Notes under the pieces: model-generated
Seen by the model: the letters and a program-made list of their open reading frames with translations, nothing else
What the model was told of the DNA's origin: nothing
Databases searched by the model: none
Assembly (NCBI RefSeq): GCF_014648475.1
Contig: NZ_BMRE01000013.1
Span: forward strand, 1 to 64,000
Direction: 5' to 3'
Length of the DNA: 64,000 nucleotides
Source of the DNA: Lentzea flava
Lineage (GTDB): Bacteria; Actinomycetota; Actinomycetes; Mycobacteriales; Pseudonocardiaceae
In this document: one piece after another, positions 1 to 9,600 of the stretch
Layout of the letters: every line of letters begins with the position of its first letter
How positions within the stretch are numbered: the stretch's first letter is position 1
Program-made: the position numbers and the translations under genes

Positions 1-8
1 CTAACCTT

Positions 9-590
9 GTGTCACAACAACCGAGACAAACCTGCGACAGATCACCCGAGACACGACAAGCGTGGGACGACCGCTACGTCCGTACCCGTAACTATCGCAA
101 CCGGCTGCTCGTGCTCATCTGCGTTGTCACGTTCTTCGCCGCAGTGCTCGTGATCACCGGCGCCCTGGGCCTGTTCTCGATCGTGCGGACGACCGAGTCC
201 GGCGTGGTTCGTCTCACGATGGAGTGGCCGGGCTGGGATCCCAGCTTTCCCCACTTGGCGGCCATGCTGGCCATCGGCACGTTCGGCGCGGTGGGAGGCG
301 TGCTCGCAGGCGCATGGCAGATCTTGCGGATGGGCGGCGTCTACAACCCCTCGTTGCTGCCGTTGACATCGCTGTTCGTCAAGATCCAGATGGGTGCGCT
401 CTGCGCGCTCGCCGGCGTGCTCGCGATCCTTGGCGGTGTGGCGCCTGAGATCAGCGTTTCCGAGTGGCGGGATGTCGCAGGGTTTGCCTTGGTCTTCGGC
501 GCTGCCCAGCAGCTGCTGGGTCAAGTGATCGACGGTAAGGTGAAGGCACTGATTAGCAGTGAACCACGCGATCAGGCCGTGAAGAAGTGA
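9..590 (+). CDS. Hypothetical multi-pass membrane protein (possibly 5'-partial)
   Basis: About 193 residues read from a GTG at 9. The frame is open to the window edge, so the true start may lie upstream of the window. Hydrophobic stretches near residues 33-56, 83-106, 117-145 and 156-172 suggest four membrane helices, with charged N- and C-terminal tails ending in Lys-Lys. No catalytic motif or recognisable family is visible, so function is unknown. Downstream (591-724) I see no gene, and the next feature is a decayed transposase on the opposite strand. Confidence 0.55.
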   Translation: MSQQPRQTCDRSPETRQAWDDRYVRTRNYRNRLLVLICVVTFFAAVLVITGALGLFSIVRTTESGVVRLTMEWPGWDPSFPHLAAMLAIGTFGAVGGVLAGAWQILRMGGVYNPSLLPLTSLFVKIQMGALCALAGVLAILGGVAPEISVSEWRDVAGFALVFGAAQQLLGQVIDGKVKALISSEPRDQAVKK

Positions 591-724
591 GCATCCGCCG
601 CCAGTGCCGTCCATACGCCCTTGGGACACCACGCGATCTCTTTCGTGGCTGGGGCCGATGAAGAGCCGTATGGTGTTTGGACGTCGGGAAAGCCTCATCC
701 TCAAACCCGCCCGCAGCAGGACTT

Positions 725-1502
725 TCAACGAACGTGGCAAGCGGCTTGGGCCGTGAGTTGTGGTGAGCGATGGAATTCTCGACCGTCGCGCAGCAGGGCC
801 CAGGTGGCATCGACCAGTCGGCGTGCTAGCGCGATGAGTGCTTGGGTGTGAACCTTCCCTCGTTTCGTTTGCGCAGGTCTCTCTGTCGAGACGGGCCGTC
901 CTGGACCTTGATTGCCGACAGCGTGGCCAGGTAGAACACGCGGCGCAGGCCGCGGTGGTAGCGCTTGGGCCGCTGCAGGTTGCCCCGTACCCGCCCGGAG
1001 TCATGTGGCACCGGGGCCGGCCCGGCGTAGGCGGCCAGCCGTCCGGAGTTGCCGAACGCCGCCCGCAGGTCACCTCCTGTGTCGGCCAGCAGCTGCGCGC
1101 CAGCAGCTGCCGCGCGAGCCGGATGATCAATGGTGCGGTGGTCGATTCTATTGGCAGGGCAACGGTTTGCTCGCCCGCCACCGCGAAGTGCTTGTCTACT
1201 ATGGACGGAATACTCTTGGGTCAGGTGCCGTCGGGACGCAGGTGCTCGGTCAAAGCGGGCACGCCCGCGTCCCGGATGCCGGCCGGGGTGCAGTAGCCGG
1301 TGAGCAGGACCAGCGCCGAGCGGGTGAAGTAGTCGCAAGCACGTTCCAGGGCAGGGAAGATCGAGCCGAGCAGCTCGCGCAGCCGGTTGATACCGCGCAC
1401 CCAGTCGGCCATCAGGTCCTCCCGGCGCGCGGTCAGGATCCGCAGCTCGGCCACGAGCTCGTCCGGGTGCGTGACCGCAGCCAGATCGCCGCATTCGCAC
1501 AT
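725..1502 (-). pseudogene. Decayed IS110-family transposase
   Basis: Three consecutive reading frames on the minus strand each carry a piece of an IS110-type transposase. From 1502 down to about 1221 is the helical region (…ELVAELRILTARREDL… and LVLLTGYCTPAGI). From about 1190 to 826 is the Transposase_20 region (LAAYAGPAPVPHDSGRV, RRVFYLATLSAI). From about 870 to 725 is the C-terminus (HTQALIALARRLVDATWALL). At least two frameshifts separate them, and the N-terminal DEDD catalytic domain is missing. I saw no element ends. It is an inactive remnant lying between the membrane protein and the hydrolase gene. Confidence 0.8.
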
Positions 1503-1625
1503 AGGTTCGGTTAGACGCGTGCGGCGCGCGGGTGATCATCAAAATCTTCGCCGACGGGTTGGCGGTGCGGCTGTTCGATACCGTGATCGGCAGCTGTCAG
1601 TCCCCGCGGCTTGGAGGTCATGAAC

Positions 1626-2411
1626 GTGCAGCGCGTCGGCCTTGCCTCTCTCGACGGTGTGCAGCTCGATGCTGCACTTCACCGCGCACCGGGTACCTCG
1701 CGCGGCGCCGTCGGCCTGGCCCACGGCATCACCGTCGACCTGGACGAGGGCGGGATGTTCGTGCGACTCGCCGAGCAGCTGGCGGCCAACGGCTTCGACG
1801 CGCTCAGGTTTAGCTACCGCGGTCACGGTGAGAGTGGCGGCACGCAGGCCGGTGCAACGATCGCCGGCGAAGTACTCGACCTCCAAGCTGCCGTCGAGCA
1901 CGCCCGGCAAGAGCTGTCGGGTCCGTTGTCGATCATCGCGGCGAGCTTCGGCGCGGTGTCCACCGCGGTGTCGTTGCCATGGCTGCGAGCCGATGTCGAG
2001 CGCGTCGTCTTCTGGAACCCGGTCCTCGATCTCCGGCGAACCTTTGTCGATCCGGAGCTGCCCTGGGGCACCGACAACTTCAACCGCGACCAGCAGAAGT
2101 TCTTGCGGGAAAACGGCTTTCTCCTGATCGACGGCGAGTTCCGGCTCGGTCGTGTCATGTTCGACGAGTTCAGCAGGTATCAGCCGGCAGAGGACTTCGT
2201 CCGTGACACCCGTCCGGCCTTGGTCGTTCATGGCGACCAGGACAGTTATGTCTCCTATGACATCGCTCGTGAGGCCGCGGCCGCCCGTGCGAACTGCGAC
2301 TTCTACACCGTCGTGGGTTCGGATCACGGTTTCGACTCGCGTGAGCGCGAGGACGAGGCGATCAAGGTGACTGTTGACTGGCTCGTCCGCGGAAAGCTGG
2401 GTGAGGCGTGA
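1626..2411 (+). CDS. Alpha/beta-hydrolase fold protein
   Basis: A 261-residue serine-hydrolase-like protein of the S33/acyl-hydrolase type. It shows an oxyanion-region HG motif (GLAHGI), a YRGHGES turn, a nucleophile elbow AASFGA with the serine near residue 107, an acid candidate in VHGDQDS and a terminal histidine in GSDHGF. I chose the GTG at 1626 because GGAGG (1613-1617) sits 8 nt upstream; the ATG at 1620 is too close to that site. The stop overlaps the GTG of the next gene (GTGA at 2408), so the hydrolase and the acyltransferase are probably translationally coupled. Substrate unknown; a role in acyl or ester processing together with the acyltransferase is inference. Confidence 0.8.
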   Translation: MQRVGLASLDGVQLDAALHRAPGTSRGAVGLAHGITVDLDEGGMFVRLAEQLAANGFDALRFSYRGHGESGGTQAGATIAGEVLDLQAAVEHARQELSGPLSIIAASFGAVSTAVSLPWLRADVERVVFWNPVLDLRRTFVDPELPWGTDNFNRDQQKFLRENGFLLIDGEFRLGRVMFDEFSRYQPAEDFVRDTRPALVVHGDQDSYVSYDIAREAAAARANCDFYTVVGSDHGFDSREREDEAIKVTVDWLVRGKLGEA

Positions 2412-3079
2412 ACATCGAGTCCCTCTACGCCCCGGTCACGATCGGTGCGACCTCCGTGGTGGGGATGTACTGCACGCTCGGCTATCCGAAGGAAGCGCGG
2501 ATCCGTGAGGAGCAGAAGCTGCCCGGCTCGCAGCGGGTCGGTGCTCCCGTGGTCGTTGGTGAGCGGTGTCAGCTCGCGAACCAGGTCGTGCTCTACGAGG
2601 GCGTGAGCATCGGTGACAACTGCGTGCTCGAGGATCGTGTCCGCCTGGGCTACAACTGCACCGTGGGCGCTGGGACGCGGATCGTCTACGGCGCGTTCGT
2701 CTGCGATCGCGTCACGATCGGCGCGAATGCTGTCGTGGCGGGGTTCATCTGCGATGGCACCCGCATCGGTGATCGCTCGACCGTGATGGGCGAGTTGGTG
2801 CACGAGTACACGCGGCCACACCAGGACTGGTGGGAGGTCGATGAGGAGCCACCGATCATCGAGGCCGACACGGTGGTCGGGTTCGGAGCTCGCGTCGTCG
2901 GGGGAGTCCGGATCGGGCCGCGCAGCTACGTTGCCGCTGGCGCTGTCGTCACGAAGGACGTGCCCGCCGAGCACGTCGTGACCGGCGTGAACCTGCAGAC
3001 GCCAGCGGAGTGCTGGACAGGTGAGCGTCTGCAGGGCCTGATCGAGCATTGGCGAGCGCAGGCTTGCAGAAGGCCCTAG
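2408..3079 (+). CDS. Left-handed beta-helix (hexapeptide repeat) acyltransferase
   Basis: A 223-residue protein built of hexapeptide repeats ([IV]G-x4 pattern: VTIGATSVVG, SIGDNCVLED, TIGANAVVAG, RIGDRSTVMG, VVGFGARVVG, RIGPRSYVAA). This fold is typical of acetyl/acyl-CoA-dependent transferases acting on sugars or amines. It ends in the usual VTKDVPAEHVVTG coil. It is coupled to the upstream hydrolase by a GTGA overlap. Its TAG stop lies exactly at the left end of the IS5-type element. The stop would be the same without the insertion, so the gene appears intact. It probably belongs with the glycosyltransferase beyond the IS in a small sugar-modification locus (inference). Confidence 0.8.
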   Translation: MNIESLYAPVTIGATSVVGMYCTLGYPKEARIREEQKLPGSQRVGAPVVVGERCQLANQVVLYEGVSIGDNCVLEDRVRLGYNCTVGAGTRIVYGAFVCDRVTIGANAVVAGFICDGTRIGDRSTVMGELVHEYTRPHQDWWEVDEEPPIIEADTVVGFGARVVGGVRIGPRSYVAAGAVVTKDVPAEHVVTGVNLQTPAECWTGERLQGLIEHWRAQACRRP

Positions 3080-4018
3080 GGCCTGTCCTCAAAGGTCGTG
3101 TGGCTGATCTGCTTTGATCTTGGGTGTGGTGCGCAGGCATGAGCTGACTGATGAGCAGTGGCGTGTGGTCGAGCCGTTGTTGCCGCCGTCAGGGGCGAAC
3201 GGGCGTCCGCGGGTGGATGACCGGCGCGTGATCAACGGAATGTTGTTCAAGGCCAAGACCGGGGTGTCGTGGCGTGACCTGCCCGAGCGGTACGGGCCGT
3301 GGAAGACGGTCTACAACCGGTTCTGGCGCTGGTCACGCAACGGCACCCTGACCACGCTGGTCGCCAAGGTCCGGGTGATCGCGGAGGCGATCGACGAACT
3401 CGATCGCGAGGTCTCGGTTGACTCCAGCATCGTGCGCGCCCATCAGCACGCGGCCGGCGCCCGCCGCCGCGCCGTGGCGCACACAGGGGGCGAGCGGGTC
3501 GTGTGGCGGGCAGGCCGAACCAGATGATCATGCTATCGGCCGGTCCCGAGGCGGCCCCTCCACCAAGATCCATCTCGCCTGCGACGGACACGGCCGCCCG
3601 CTGACCACCGTGCTGACCGGCGGCAACACCAACGACCGCACCATGTTCGACGCCGTGCTGGCCGGCGTGTGGTTTCCACCGGCGCGACCGGGCCGGCCCG
3701 CCACACGCCCGGCGCGGGTGATCGCGGACAAGGGCTACTCCAGCCGCGCCATCCGCACTCACCTGCGCCGCCGCGGCATCCGCGCCACCATTCCCGAACG
3801 CCGCGACCAGCAAGCCAACCGGGCCCGCCGCGGCCGGACCGGAGGCCGTCCACCCGCCTTCGATCCGGTGATCTACAAGCGCCGCAACGTCGTCGAACGC
3901 TGCTTCAACCGGCTCAAGCAGTTCCGCGCGATCGCCACCCGCTACGACAAGACCGCCCTGTCCTACCAAGCCATGATCGACCTGGCCACCCTCACCCTCT
4001 GGCTTTGAGGACAGGCTC
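3079..4018 (+). mobile_element. Intact IS5-family (IS427-like) insertion sequence, ~940 bp
   Basis: Terminal inverted repeats: the left end gggcctgtcctcaaag (3079-3094) and the reverse complement of 4003-4018 (gagcctgtcctcaaag) match at 15 of 16 positions. The element is flanked by TA (3077-3078 and 4019-4020), extendable to CTAG on both sides (3076-3079 and 4018-4021), as target duplication. It carries a two-frame DDE transposase. Near-perfect ends and intact coding frames suggest recent insertion. Confidence 0.9.
3114..4008 (+). CDS. IS5-family transposase, two overlapping frames (probable programmed frameshift)
   Basis: The first frame (3114-3527, start probably GTG 3126) holds the N-terminal DUF4096-like domain (ELTDEQWRVVEPLLPP, GVSWRDLPERYGPW) and the first catalytic Asp in VDSSIVRAHQHAAG. 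The second frame (open 3418-4008) continues with GRSRGGPSTKIHLACDG, the second Asp in VIADKGYSS and the catalytic Glu in NVVERCFNRLKQFRAIATRYDK. The homology crosses from frame 1 to frame 2 near 3470-3530, as expected for IS427-type elements that make the full transposase by ribosomal frameshifting. All three DDE residues are present, so it could be active. Confidence 0.88.
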
Positions 4019-4749
4019 TAGGGGGCGACGAAGTCGGTGTCCTCGGTGTCGCTGCCGGCCTCGTCCTTCGGGCGTTGGCGCACGAGCGGTGGTTCGAAGG
4101 CCAGCGCGGCGAGCTGCTGGGGAAACCGGGCTCGCAGGTCCGCTCTCGGGTGGTCGATGTATAACGCGGGCAGGAACTCGTCCACCGGCACGATCGAGTG
4201 CTCCAGCTCGGCGGCCAGCAGCAGCTCGAGCGCCTCTCTGGTCACCACGTAGCCGAACGTGCAGTGGCTGTAGCCGGGCACCACAAAGCCAGGAAGAGCG
4301 TCGTGGTCGGGTTCGAGTGGGAATCGCCTGAGGTAGAGAAGGTCGAAGTAGAGCTCGCTCCGAGCGAGGTTCTCAAGGCCGTCGATGAGCTCGGTGAGGA
4401 AGTTGTCCGGCAGTACGGCGTCGTCCTCCAGGACGACCGTGTAGGGCTCGGTGCCGTGCAGCGCGGCGTCGCGCCAACACGCGAGGTGGGCGAGTGTGCA
4501 GCCGACCTCGCCGTACTTCAGCGGCCTGTTCCACCACTCGTTGTCCGACTCGATCTGCCACGGGAACAGCTTGTAGCCCGCAGCGTCGAGGTCTGCCTGA
4601 CTGAGCTCCTGGCCGTCGAACAGGTCAGCCCAGTCAGACGTGAAGGTGACGGGCAGTTCGGGAGGAAGTGAGCGCTGTATCCAGGCGCGGCGATCTTGGC
4701 GACGCGGAAGGTTGATGACGTAGCAGCGCAGGTCTGAAGGATTGATCAT
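4018..4749 (-). CDS. GT25-like glycosyltransferase
   Basis: 243 residues from ATG 4749. The N-terminus CYVINLPRRQDRR and the central segments KYGEVGCTLAHLACWRDA and VVLEDDAVLP are hallmarks of the glycosyltransferase family 25 (LPS/galactosyltransferase) fold; the EDD acidic patch is the likely metal/nucleotide-sugar site. It starts inside the stop region of the next gene upstream on the same strand (ATGA at 4746-4749). Its TAG stop (4018-4020) lies at the right edge of the IS, and in the uninterrupted ancestor would have overlapped the acyltransferase stop at CTAG. Acceptor unknown; a surface glycan or natural product is plausible. Confidence 0.8.
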   Translation of the reverse strand: MINPSDLRCYVINLPRRQDRRAWIQRSLPPELPVTFTSDWADLFDGQELSQADLDAAGYKLFPWQIESDNEWWNRPLKYGEVGCTLAHLACWRDAALHGTEPYTVVLEDDAVLPDNFLTELIDGLENLARSELYFDLLYLRRFPLEPDHDALPGFVVPGYSHCTFGYVVTREALELLLAAELEHSIVPVDEFLPALYIDHPRADLRARFPQQLAALAFEPPLVRQRPKDEAGSDTEDTDFVAP

Positions 4750-5462
4750 GACGAGACGCGGACCGTCGCCGGGTAGCGGCTGGTGTTGTCGACGATGGAG
4801 GTGAAGGGCTTGCTCGCGTCGCGGGTCAGCACCAGCAGAGGTTCGACGGTGCTCAGATCGGTCACATCGATCAGGCCGCCTACACGGCGTGTTTCGGTCA
4901 CGAGCACGAAGTCGTCCTGGCCGACGAGGTTCGTCATGTAGTCGGCGCTGCGCTGTCTGCGGTCTGGCTCCAGCAAGCAGCGGGCCGCTCCGAGGACACC
5001 GAGAGTGAGACAGCCGCCGAACAGGAACACCGTCGTGCCGTTGCCGAGCGTGAGTCGTGTGAGAACTGCGAGGTCCTGCAACAGTTCCTGCTTCGCGGTC
5101 CAGTGAGGACTGATCGTCAGCCCCAGCTCCGGCACCACGAGCGGGTCGTCTTCGCCGAGCGGGTGTGGCTCGAAGTGGAACGGGAGCATCGGAAGGAACT
5201 CGCGGAACTTGGCGTTCCACGGAGGCCCGCCGACCACGCAGAGAACGTCGGCTTGCGTGTCGTAGTACTCCGACGGTGCGAAGTCACGGATGACTACGTC
5301 CGGACACAGTTGGGCGAACCGGGTGCGGAGGTAGATCAGCGTGTCCAGATCGGCGAACTTCGCGTAGCGCAGATAGTTGCGATCCGATGGATCGGCGTAC
5401 TCAGGACGTTCTGCCGCCGGGATCTCGGAGCAGACGATGTCGACGTGCGCTCCCGCAGTCAA
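4746..5462 (-). pseudogene. Unknown protein, probably truncated at its 5' end by a recombination junction
   Basis: The protein-like part begins around a TTG at 5462 (AGAHVDIVCSEIPAAERP) and runs about 238 residues to 4746. It has an alternating hydrophobic pattern including ADVLCVVGGPPWNAKF and TVFLFGGCLTLGVLGAARC, which look like Rossmann-type beta-strand/turn segments. I do not recognise the family. Upstream of 5462 the same frame runs into the antisense of an integrase that also starts abruptly, so both genes appear to have been cut at the same breakpoint. It is coupled to the GT25-like gene by ATGA. If TTG 5462 is the native start the gene could be complete. Confidence 0.5.
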
Positions 5463-5480
5463 ACCCCAGAAATCGTGGGT

Positions 5481-6323
5481 GTGACCTACGCCGCAGCGCG
5501 CCGCGCAGTTCGTCGCTATGAGGTCGGGCGGATCCCGAAGCCGCACGAACCAGGGCTCGCGCCGAAGACGGTCAAGAGCGTGCACATCATGCTCAGCTCT
5601 GCGATGAGCGTTGCGGTGTTGTGGAAGTACATCAGTCTCAACCCGATCCGGAGCGTGAAGGCTCCGTCGGTCCCTAGGCGGAACCACAGCACCTGGACTC
5701 CCGAACAGATGATGCTTTTCCTCGAGCACGTGCGGCACCATCGCTGGTACGCGTTGTGGGTCCTTGAAGCGTCGACGGGGGTACGCCGTTCGGAGCTGTG
5801 CGGCGTGGAGATCGCGGCCTTCGATCTGTCGAAGAAGCTCGTCCGCATGGCCGCCACTACACGGGTCATCGCTGCCGGAAAGGCGGTGAAGGGTTCAGGC
5901 AAGAGTCAGAAGAGTCGTCGGCTGCTCGCGCTGGACAGCTTCACCACCGGCGTGTTGACAGTTCACTTCCAGCAGCTGGAGAAGGAGAAGCAGGACTGGG
6001 GCGACGCCTATCAGGACCACGGACTTGCGTTCTGCTGGGAAGACGGTCGGCCGATCTATCCGGACACCATCACGGAGGAGTTCAACAAGATCATCGATTT
6101 CCTCGGGTTGCCGAAGATTCGGTTCCACGACGTTCGGCACACCTACGCGACGATCTCGCTACGAGCCGGTGTGCACCCGAAGATCGTCAGCTCTCGCCTG
6201 GGGCACGCGACGGTGGCGTTCACCCTCGACACCTACTCGGCGGACATCGAGGACCTCGATCGCGACGCCGCCGAAGCAGTGATTGGTCTGTTCCTGCCGC
6301 CCTCGCAGAAGGGGCTGGTCTGA
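5481..6323 (+). pseudogene. Tyrosine recombinase/integrase, N-terminally truncated
   Basis: The catalytic domain is complete: Arg in STGVRRSELCGV, HxxR in FHDVRHTYAT, then LGHATVAFTLDTY with the second His and the nucleophilic Tyr. The core-binding domain is only partly present (PKPHEPGLAPKTVKSVHIML). The usual ~60-100 N-terminal residues of arm-binding domain are absent; the frame enters unrelated DNA near 5462-5490. GTG 5475 or 5481 could still initiate a short product. The gene points at a tRNA-Val 3' fragment (6444-6487), the normal arrangement for an integrase next to its attachment site. Probably defective for integration. Confidence 0.75.
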
Positions 6324-6398
6324 GGTGGACCGACGCCGGTTTACTACCACTTTTACTACCGAGGCCCCGAAACGAGGGGTCTGCGAGTGCCCGAGAAA

Positions 6399-6438
6399 CC
6401 CGGAAGCCCCTGACCTTCGCAGGTCAGAGGCTTCCGGG
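6399..6438 (+). terminator. Strong hairpin downstream of integrase
   Basis: cccggaagc…ctgacc and ggtcag…gcttccggg pair across a ttcg tetraloop (6415-6418), giving a stem of roughly 17 pairs with one small mismatch region. No clear U-tract follows, as is common in actinomycete terminators. It separates the integrase from the att core and could also stop transcription arriving from the minus-strand defence operon. Confidence 0.7.
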
Positions 6439-6443
6439 ATGTG

Positions 6444-6487
6444 TGGGCGATACTGGGATCGAACCAGTGACCTCTTCGGTGTGAACT
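6444..6487 (-). other. Attachment-site core: 3' fragment of a tRNA-Val gene
   Basis: Read on the minus strand, 6487 to 6444 matches the tRNA-Val pattern from the anticodon loop onward: ttcacacc (anticodon CAC), ccgaag, aggtc, the T-arm ggttcgatcc and the acceptor strand atcgccca. The 5' half of a tRNA is absent on the higher-coordinate side, so this is not a functional tRNA. It is the duplicated core left by a tyrosine-recombinase element that integrates into the tRNA 3' end. Confidence 0.75.
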
Positions 6488-6503
6488 ATGGCACCGATAC
6501 TGC

Positions 6504-6577
6504 GCTGACCTGCGGAAACAAGGCTTCTGCAGGTCAGCGTGGCTCCGTTCAGGTCCGTTGAGGACTGTTCAGGTCCG
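6504..6577. repeat. Inverted and direct repeats next to the att core
   Basis: gctgacctgc (6504-6513) and gcaggtcagc (6529-6538) form a perfect 10-bp inverted repeat with a 15-bp spacer. gttcaggtccg occurs at 6547-6557 and 6567-6577, exactly 20 bp apart. The shared caggtc word also appears in the hairpin at 6419-6424. Clusters like this beside an att core are usually arm-type sites for integrase or binding sites for its directionality factor; that role is inferred. No gene is seen from 6324 to 6653. Confidence 0.6.
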
Positions 6578-6653
6578 GTCTGGACACTGTGCTGCTCCCT
6601 ATCTGCTCCCAGAGCGTGCTCCCACGCGGCGTGAGGGCGTTGTTCCCTTGCTG

Positions 6654-9600
6654 TTACTGGCGGGCGCATTGCCGGACGCTGTGACATGGATCCGTCAACA
6701 AGATCTCTCGGAGGTCTGGCGTGGCCGGGTTGTTCGAGTTGCTGGCCCCTTCGGCGAAGGTGCATCGCACCCTTGGGTCAGCGTCGTTGGTGAGCAGGGA
6801 GCCGATGCTTGCTGCCGCATCAGCACTTCGAGTCCAGATCCACGCTGCGAGCGACCGCAGCGCCCAGTGGGGTTGAGAGGCGAGGAACGCCAGATCGTGG
6901 TCGGCGTCTGCCAAGTCCAGGGCCTGAAACGCATGAGCGATGTACCAATCGGCGTTCTCCGTCGAGCCGATCAGGAGGTATCCAAGCGCTCGGACTTCTT
7001 GTTTCTGCTCATCTGTGCGTGCCAGCAGGGCCGCGAGCCATAGAGCGTGGGCCCTGGTGTCCACCGTGAAGCCAGTCATGCGGAACATGCCGAGAGGGTG
7101 GTTGCCGAGATTGTTGAGGATGTCGCCACGGGAGGGGGTGCTGTTGTGGGCGTGGAGCATGGCGTTGTCAAACAGATCGTCGACGTCGTCCAGGTCGTGG
7201 GCGAGTATCCGGGCAGCGTCGTAGTACTCGGAGCGGTTCTCACCAGGCTCAAAAGGGAATGCCGCGTGGGCTAGTTGGTGTCGGGCAAGTTCCCTGCGTT
7301 CGTCCGAGGGAAGCACGCGTGCGAGAAGAGCCTGCCCGGCTGCCCCCGTTCCAATGCCCAATGAATGCGCTGTGCTGGTCGGCGGTTTGCGCAGCCGCTC
7401 GCCGGCCGCTGCGGCTGCGATCAGCTGTTCTTCGGTCGGCTGTCCCGTGATCAGCAGAAGAAGCCTTGCCGCATATGGATTACCGTCGGCGGTCATCCTG
7501 GCCAACCGCTCCCGCACCATCTCCGGGTGCTGCTGGACGAGATCGGCCATTGCATGTTCTGTCTTGCGTGACACCGCGGAGTCGTTGGCCTCGAGCAGTC
7601 CCAAGAGTTGGTCGATCGCGTCGGCTCGATGCACCGGGTGCGCGAACGCGATCCCGGCGCACAGACGTACGTGATCGTCGTCGGTGCGTCTATGGCGGCC
7701 GGGCTCACGTGGCACCCAAGGACGCGAGTGTTCGAGGATCCGAAGCGCGTGCTCATCTGGCAGCCGCTTAGCAAGTGCAGCGAGCGCAGTGATCGCGTTC
7801 CGCCAGACCGAGGAGTCGTAGATGCCGTCTTGTAGCTTGTTGGCTGCTGCGTCGTCTAGGACCGACAACGCGGAGTCCGTCACGAAGCCAACGTCGTTGT
7901 CTGGGATCAGATCGGCTTCCGCCGCGAGGACTCGGTACGCCGTGCCGGCGACCCAGTACGCAGGTGAGGAAAGGAACTCTCGAACGTCCAGATAGGTGTT
8001 CGGATCTTCCTTCGCGACTGACGCCGCCTTCTTCGATTGTGCCCCAAGTACGTGGAGCTTCACCGCCAAGAGGGATTCGCCCGCCGAGCCGTATGCGTTG
8101 GCCAGCAGCCTACGTGCTCGGTCGAGCTGTACCCAGGCTCCCGCGGAGTAGGCGGCGCGGTGGAGGGCGCGAAGTAATGGCACTGCCACGTGCGGCTTGT
8201 CATCGAGCAGCGCCCTCATGGCCTTCTCCTCGAACCGCTCCGCGGAAGTGCTCGCGGGACTCTGGGCGCGAAGGCTCCGGACGAGCTGATGATCGTTGTT
8301 CTGCGCGATGGGACCGCGAAACCTGACACGGATGAAGGTGCGCGCGGCGACGTACTCGGCGGCCGCGCCGTTCTGGCCGTTGAGGCACGCCTGCGTCATC
8401 GCATCCGCCCAGGACGCTTCAGCCTGCTCGGATTCGCCTCGTTCGGCGTGGTACATCGCGTTGCGCGCGTAGATCAGCATCGCCTGGTCGCGAGGGACTT
8501 GGTGTTTGCGAGCTTTGCCGAGCAGGCCGATCCAATCTCCCGTCAGACTGGCAACCTCAAGTCGCAGCTTGCATGCCAATACTGCGCCGTCGCTCGGAGA
8601 ACCTTCGATCAAGTTGGCTTGAGTGATAAGCGCGGCCAGGTTGTCCTGCCGCCACGTGTTCGACGGATCGATCGCCGCATCCTCGGCAGCAAGGATGAGA
8701 AGCCGCGCGAAGCTCAGCTCTGCTGAGTCGGTGCGTAGCTGCTCCAGCTGAGGCGGCAGCGCGCCAAGCGGATGTCGCACGATGTTGATCGCCGCAGCGG
8801 CGATGTCACTGAACGTCTTCGAGACGGCGGTGTTCGCGTTCTTCTTGGGGTTCCGCGCATGAGTTTCGGCGTCATCATGCCTGCCGTCCTCCAAAGCTGA
8901 CCAGAAGGCGGAATCCTGCAGACGAGCAGCCTTGTCGTGCTCGTCGGCCTGCGTGAGCAGCGCGGCCCGGCGATCCAGTACAACAGTTGCGTGCGCAGTG
9001 AACCCGCCCTCTGCAAGGAGTTTGGCGGCCTGCTCCAGCTCGGCGACGGCGGATAGCGGGTTGGTCGAGCTGAGGTTGTCGGCTCCTGCGAGATGTTGAG
9101 CGGCCCCGGTGATCTCGGCGGGGCCGTAAAGCAACGCGTCGGCCAGGGTGACACGATCGGGAGATGGCGCAGCGACGACGTGCAGAGGCGCCGGCAGGCA
9201 GAACGCGTCCGCCACGGCTTCGCTGAAGAGCTCCACGACGATGTCGCGTCGGTTTCTGAGCTTGTCCGAGATCGTTCGCTGGTGCCAAAGTTCGATCTGC
9301 ACATCGGTGTGGAGGTCCTGCAACCGGTAGAGCTCGTGAGTGATCTCGGTTCGTTCCGCGAGACATCCCGCCGCAACGACGAGCCGTGCAATCGGGAACG
9401 GGATGTTGCCGCGTTTGCTGATGAACTTGTTGACGGCCTTAGTCAGGTCAAGCTTTGTGAAGGTTCTGTACCGCTTGCCTTGGATGCCATGGCGGGAACC
9501 GTCAGGTGCTGTTCCTACTACATCAAGACCGTACTGGCTCTGCCCTCGAACACCGTAGAGTTGCACATCGCGAAGGCCTTCCACATCTTGCGCAATGCGA

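Noticed and set aside
42..1181. Long minus-strand frame opposite the first membrane protein
   Set aside because: Low-complexity Arg/Pro/His-rich translation typical of a GC-rich shadow frame; it only contains out-of-frame fragments of the IS110 remnant.
1539..2327. 262-codon minus-strand frame opposite the alpha/beta hydrolase
   Set aside because: The plus-strand frame has clear hydrolase motifs, a ribosome site and coupling; the minus frame shows no domain.
6283..6561. Apparent small protein reading GRYWDRTSDLFGV
   Set aside because: This is the well-known artefactual translation of a tRNA 3' end and T-arm; the DNA is the att core, not a gene.
6399..6577. Recurring caggtc words as a possible CRISPR array
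   Set aside because: Units are only 6-11 bp with irregular orientation and no spacers; better explained as hairpin and integrase arm-type repeats.
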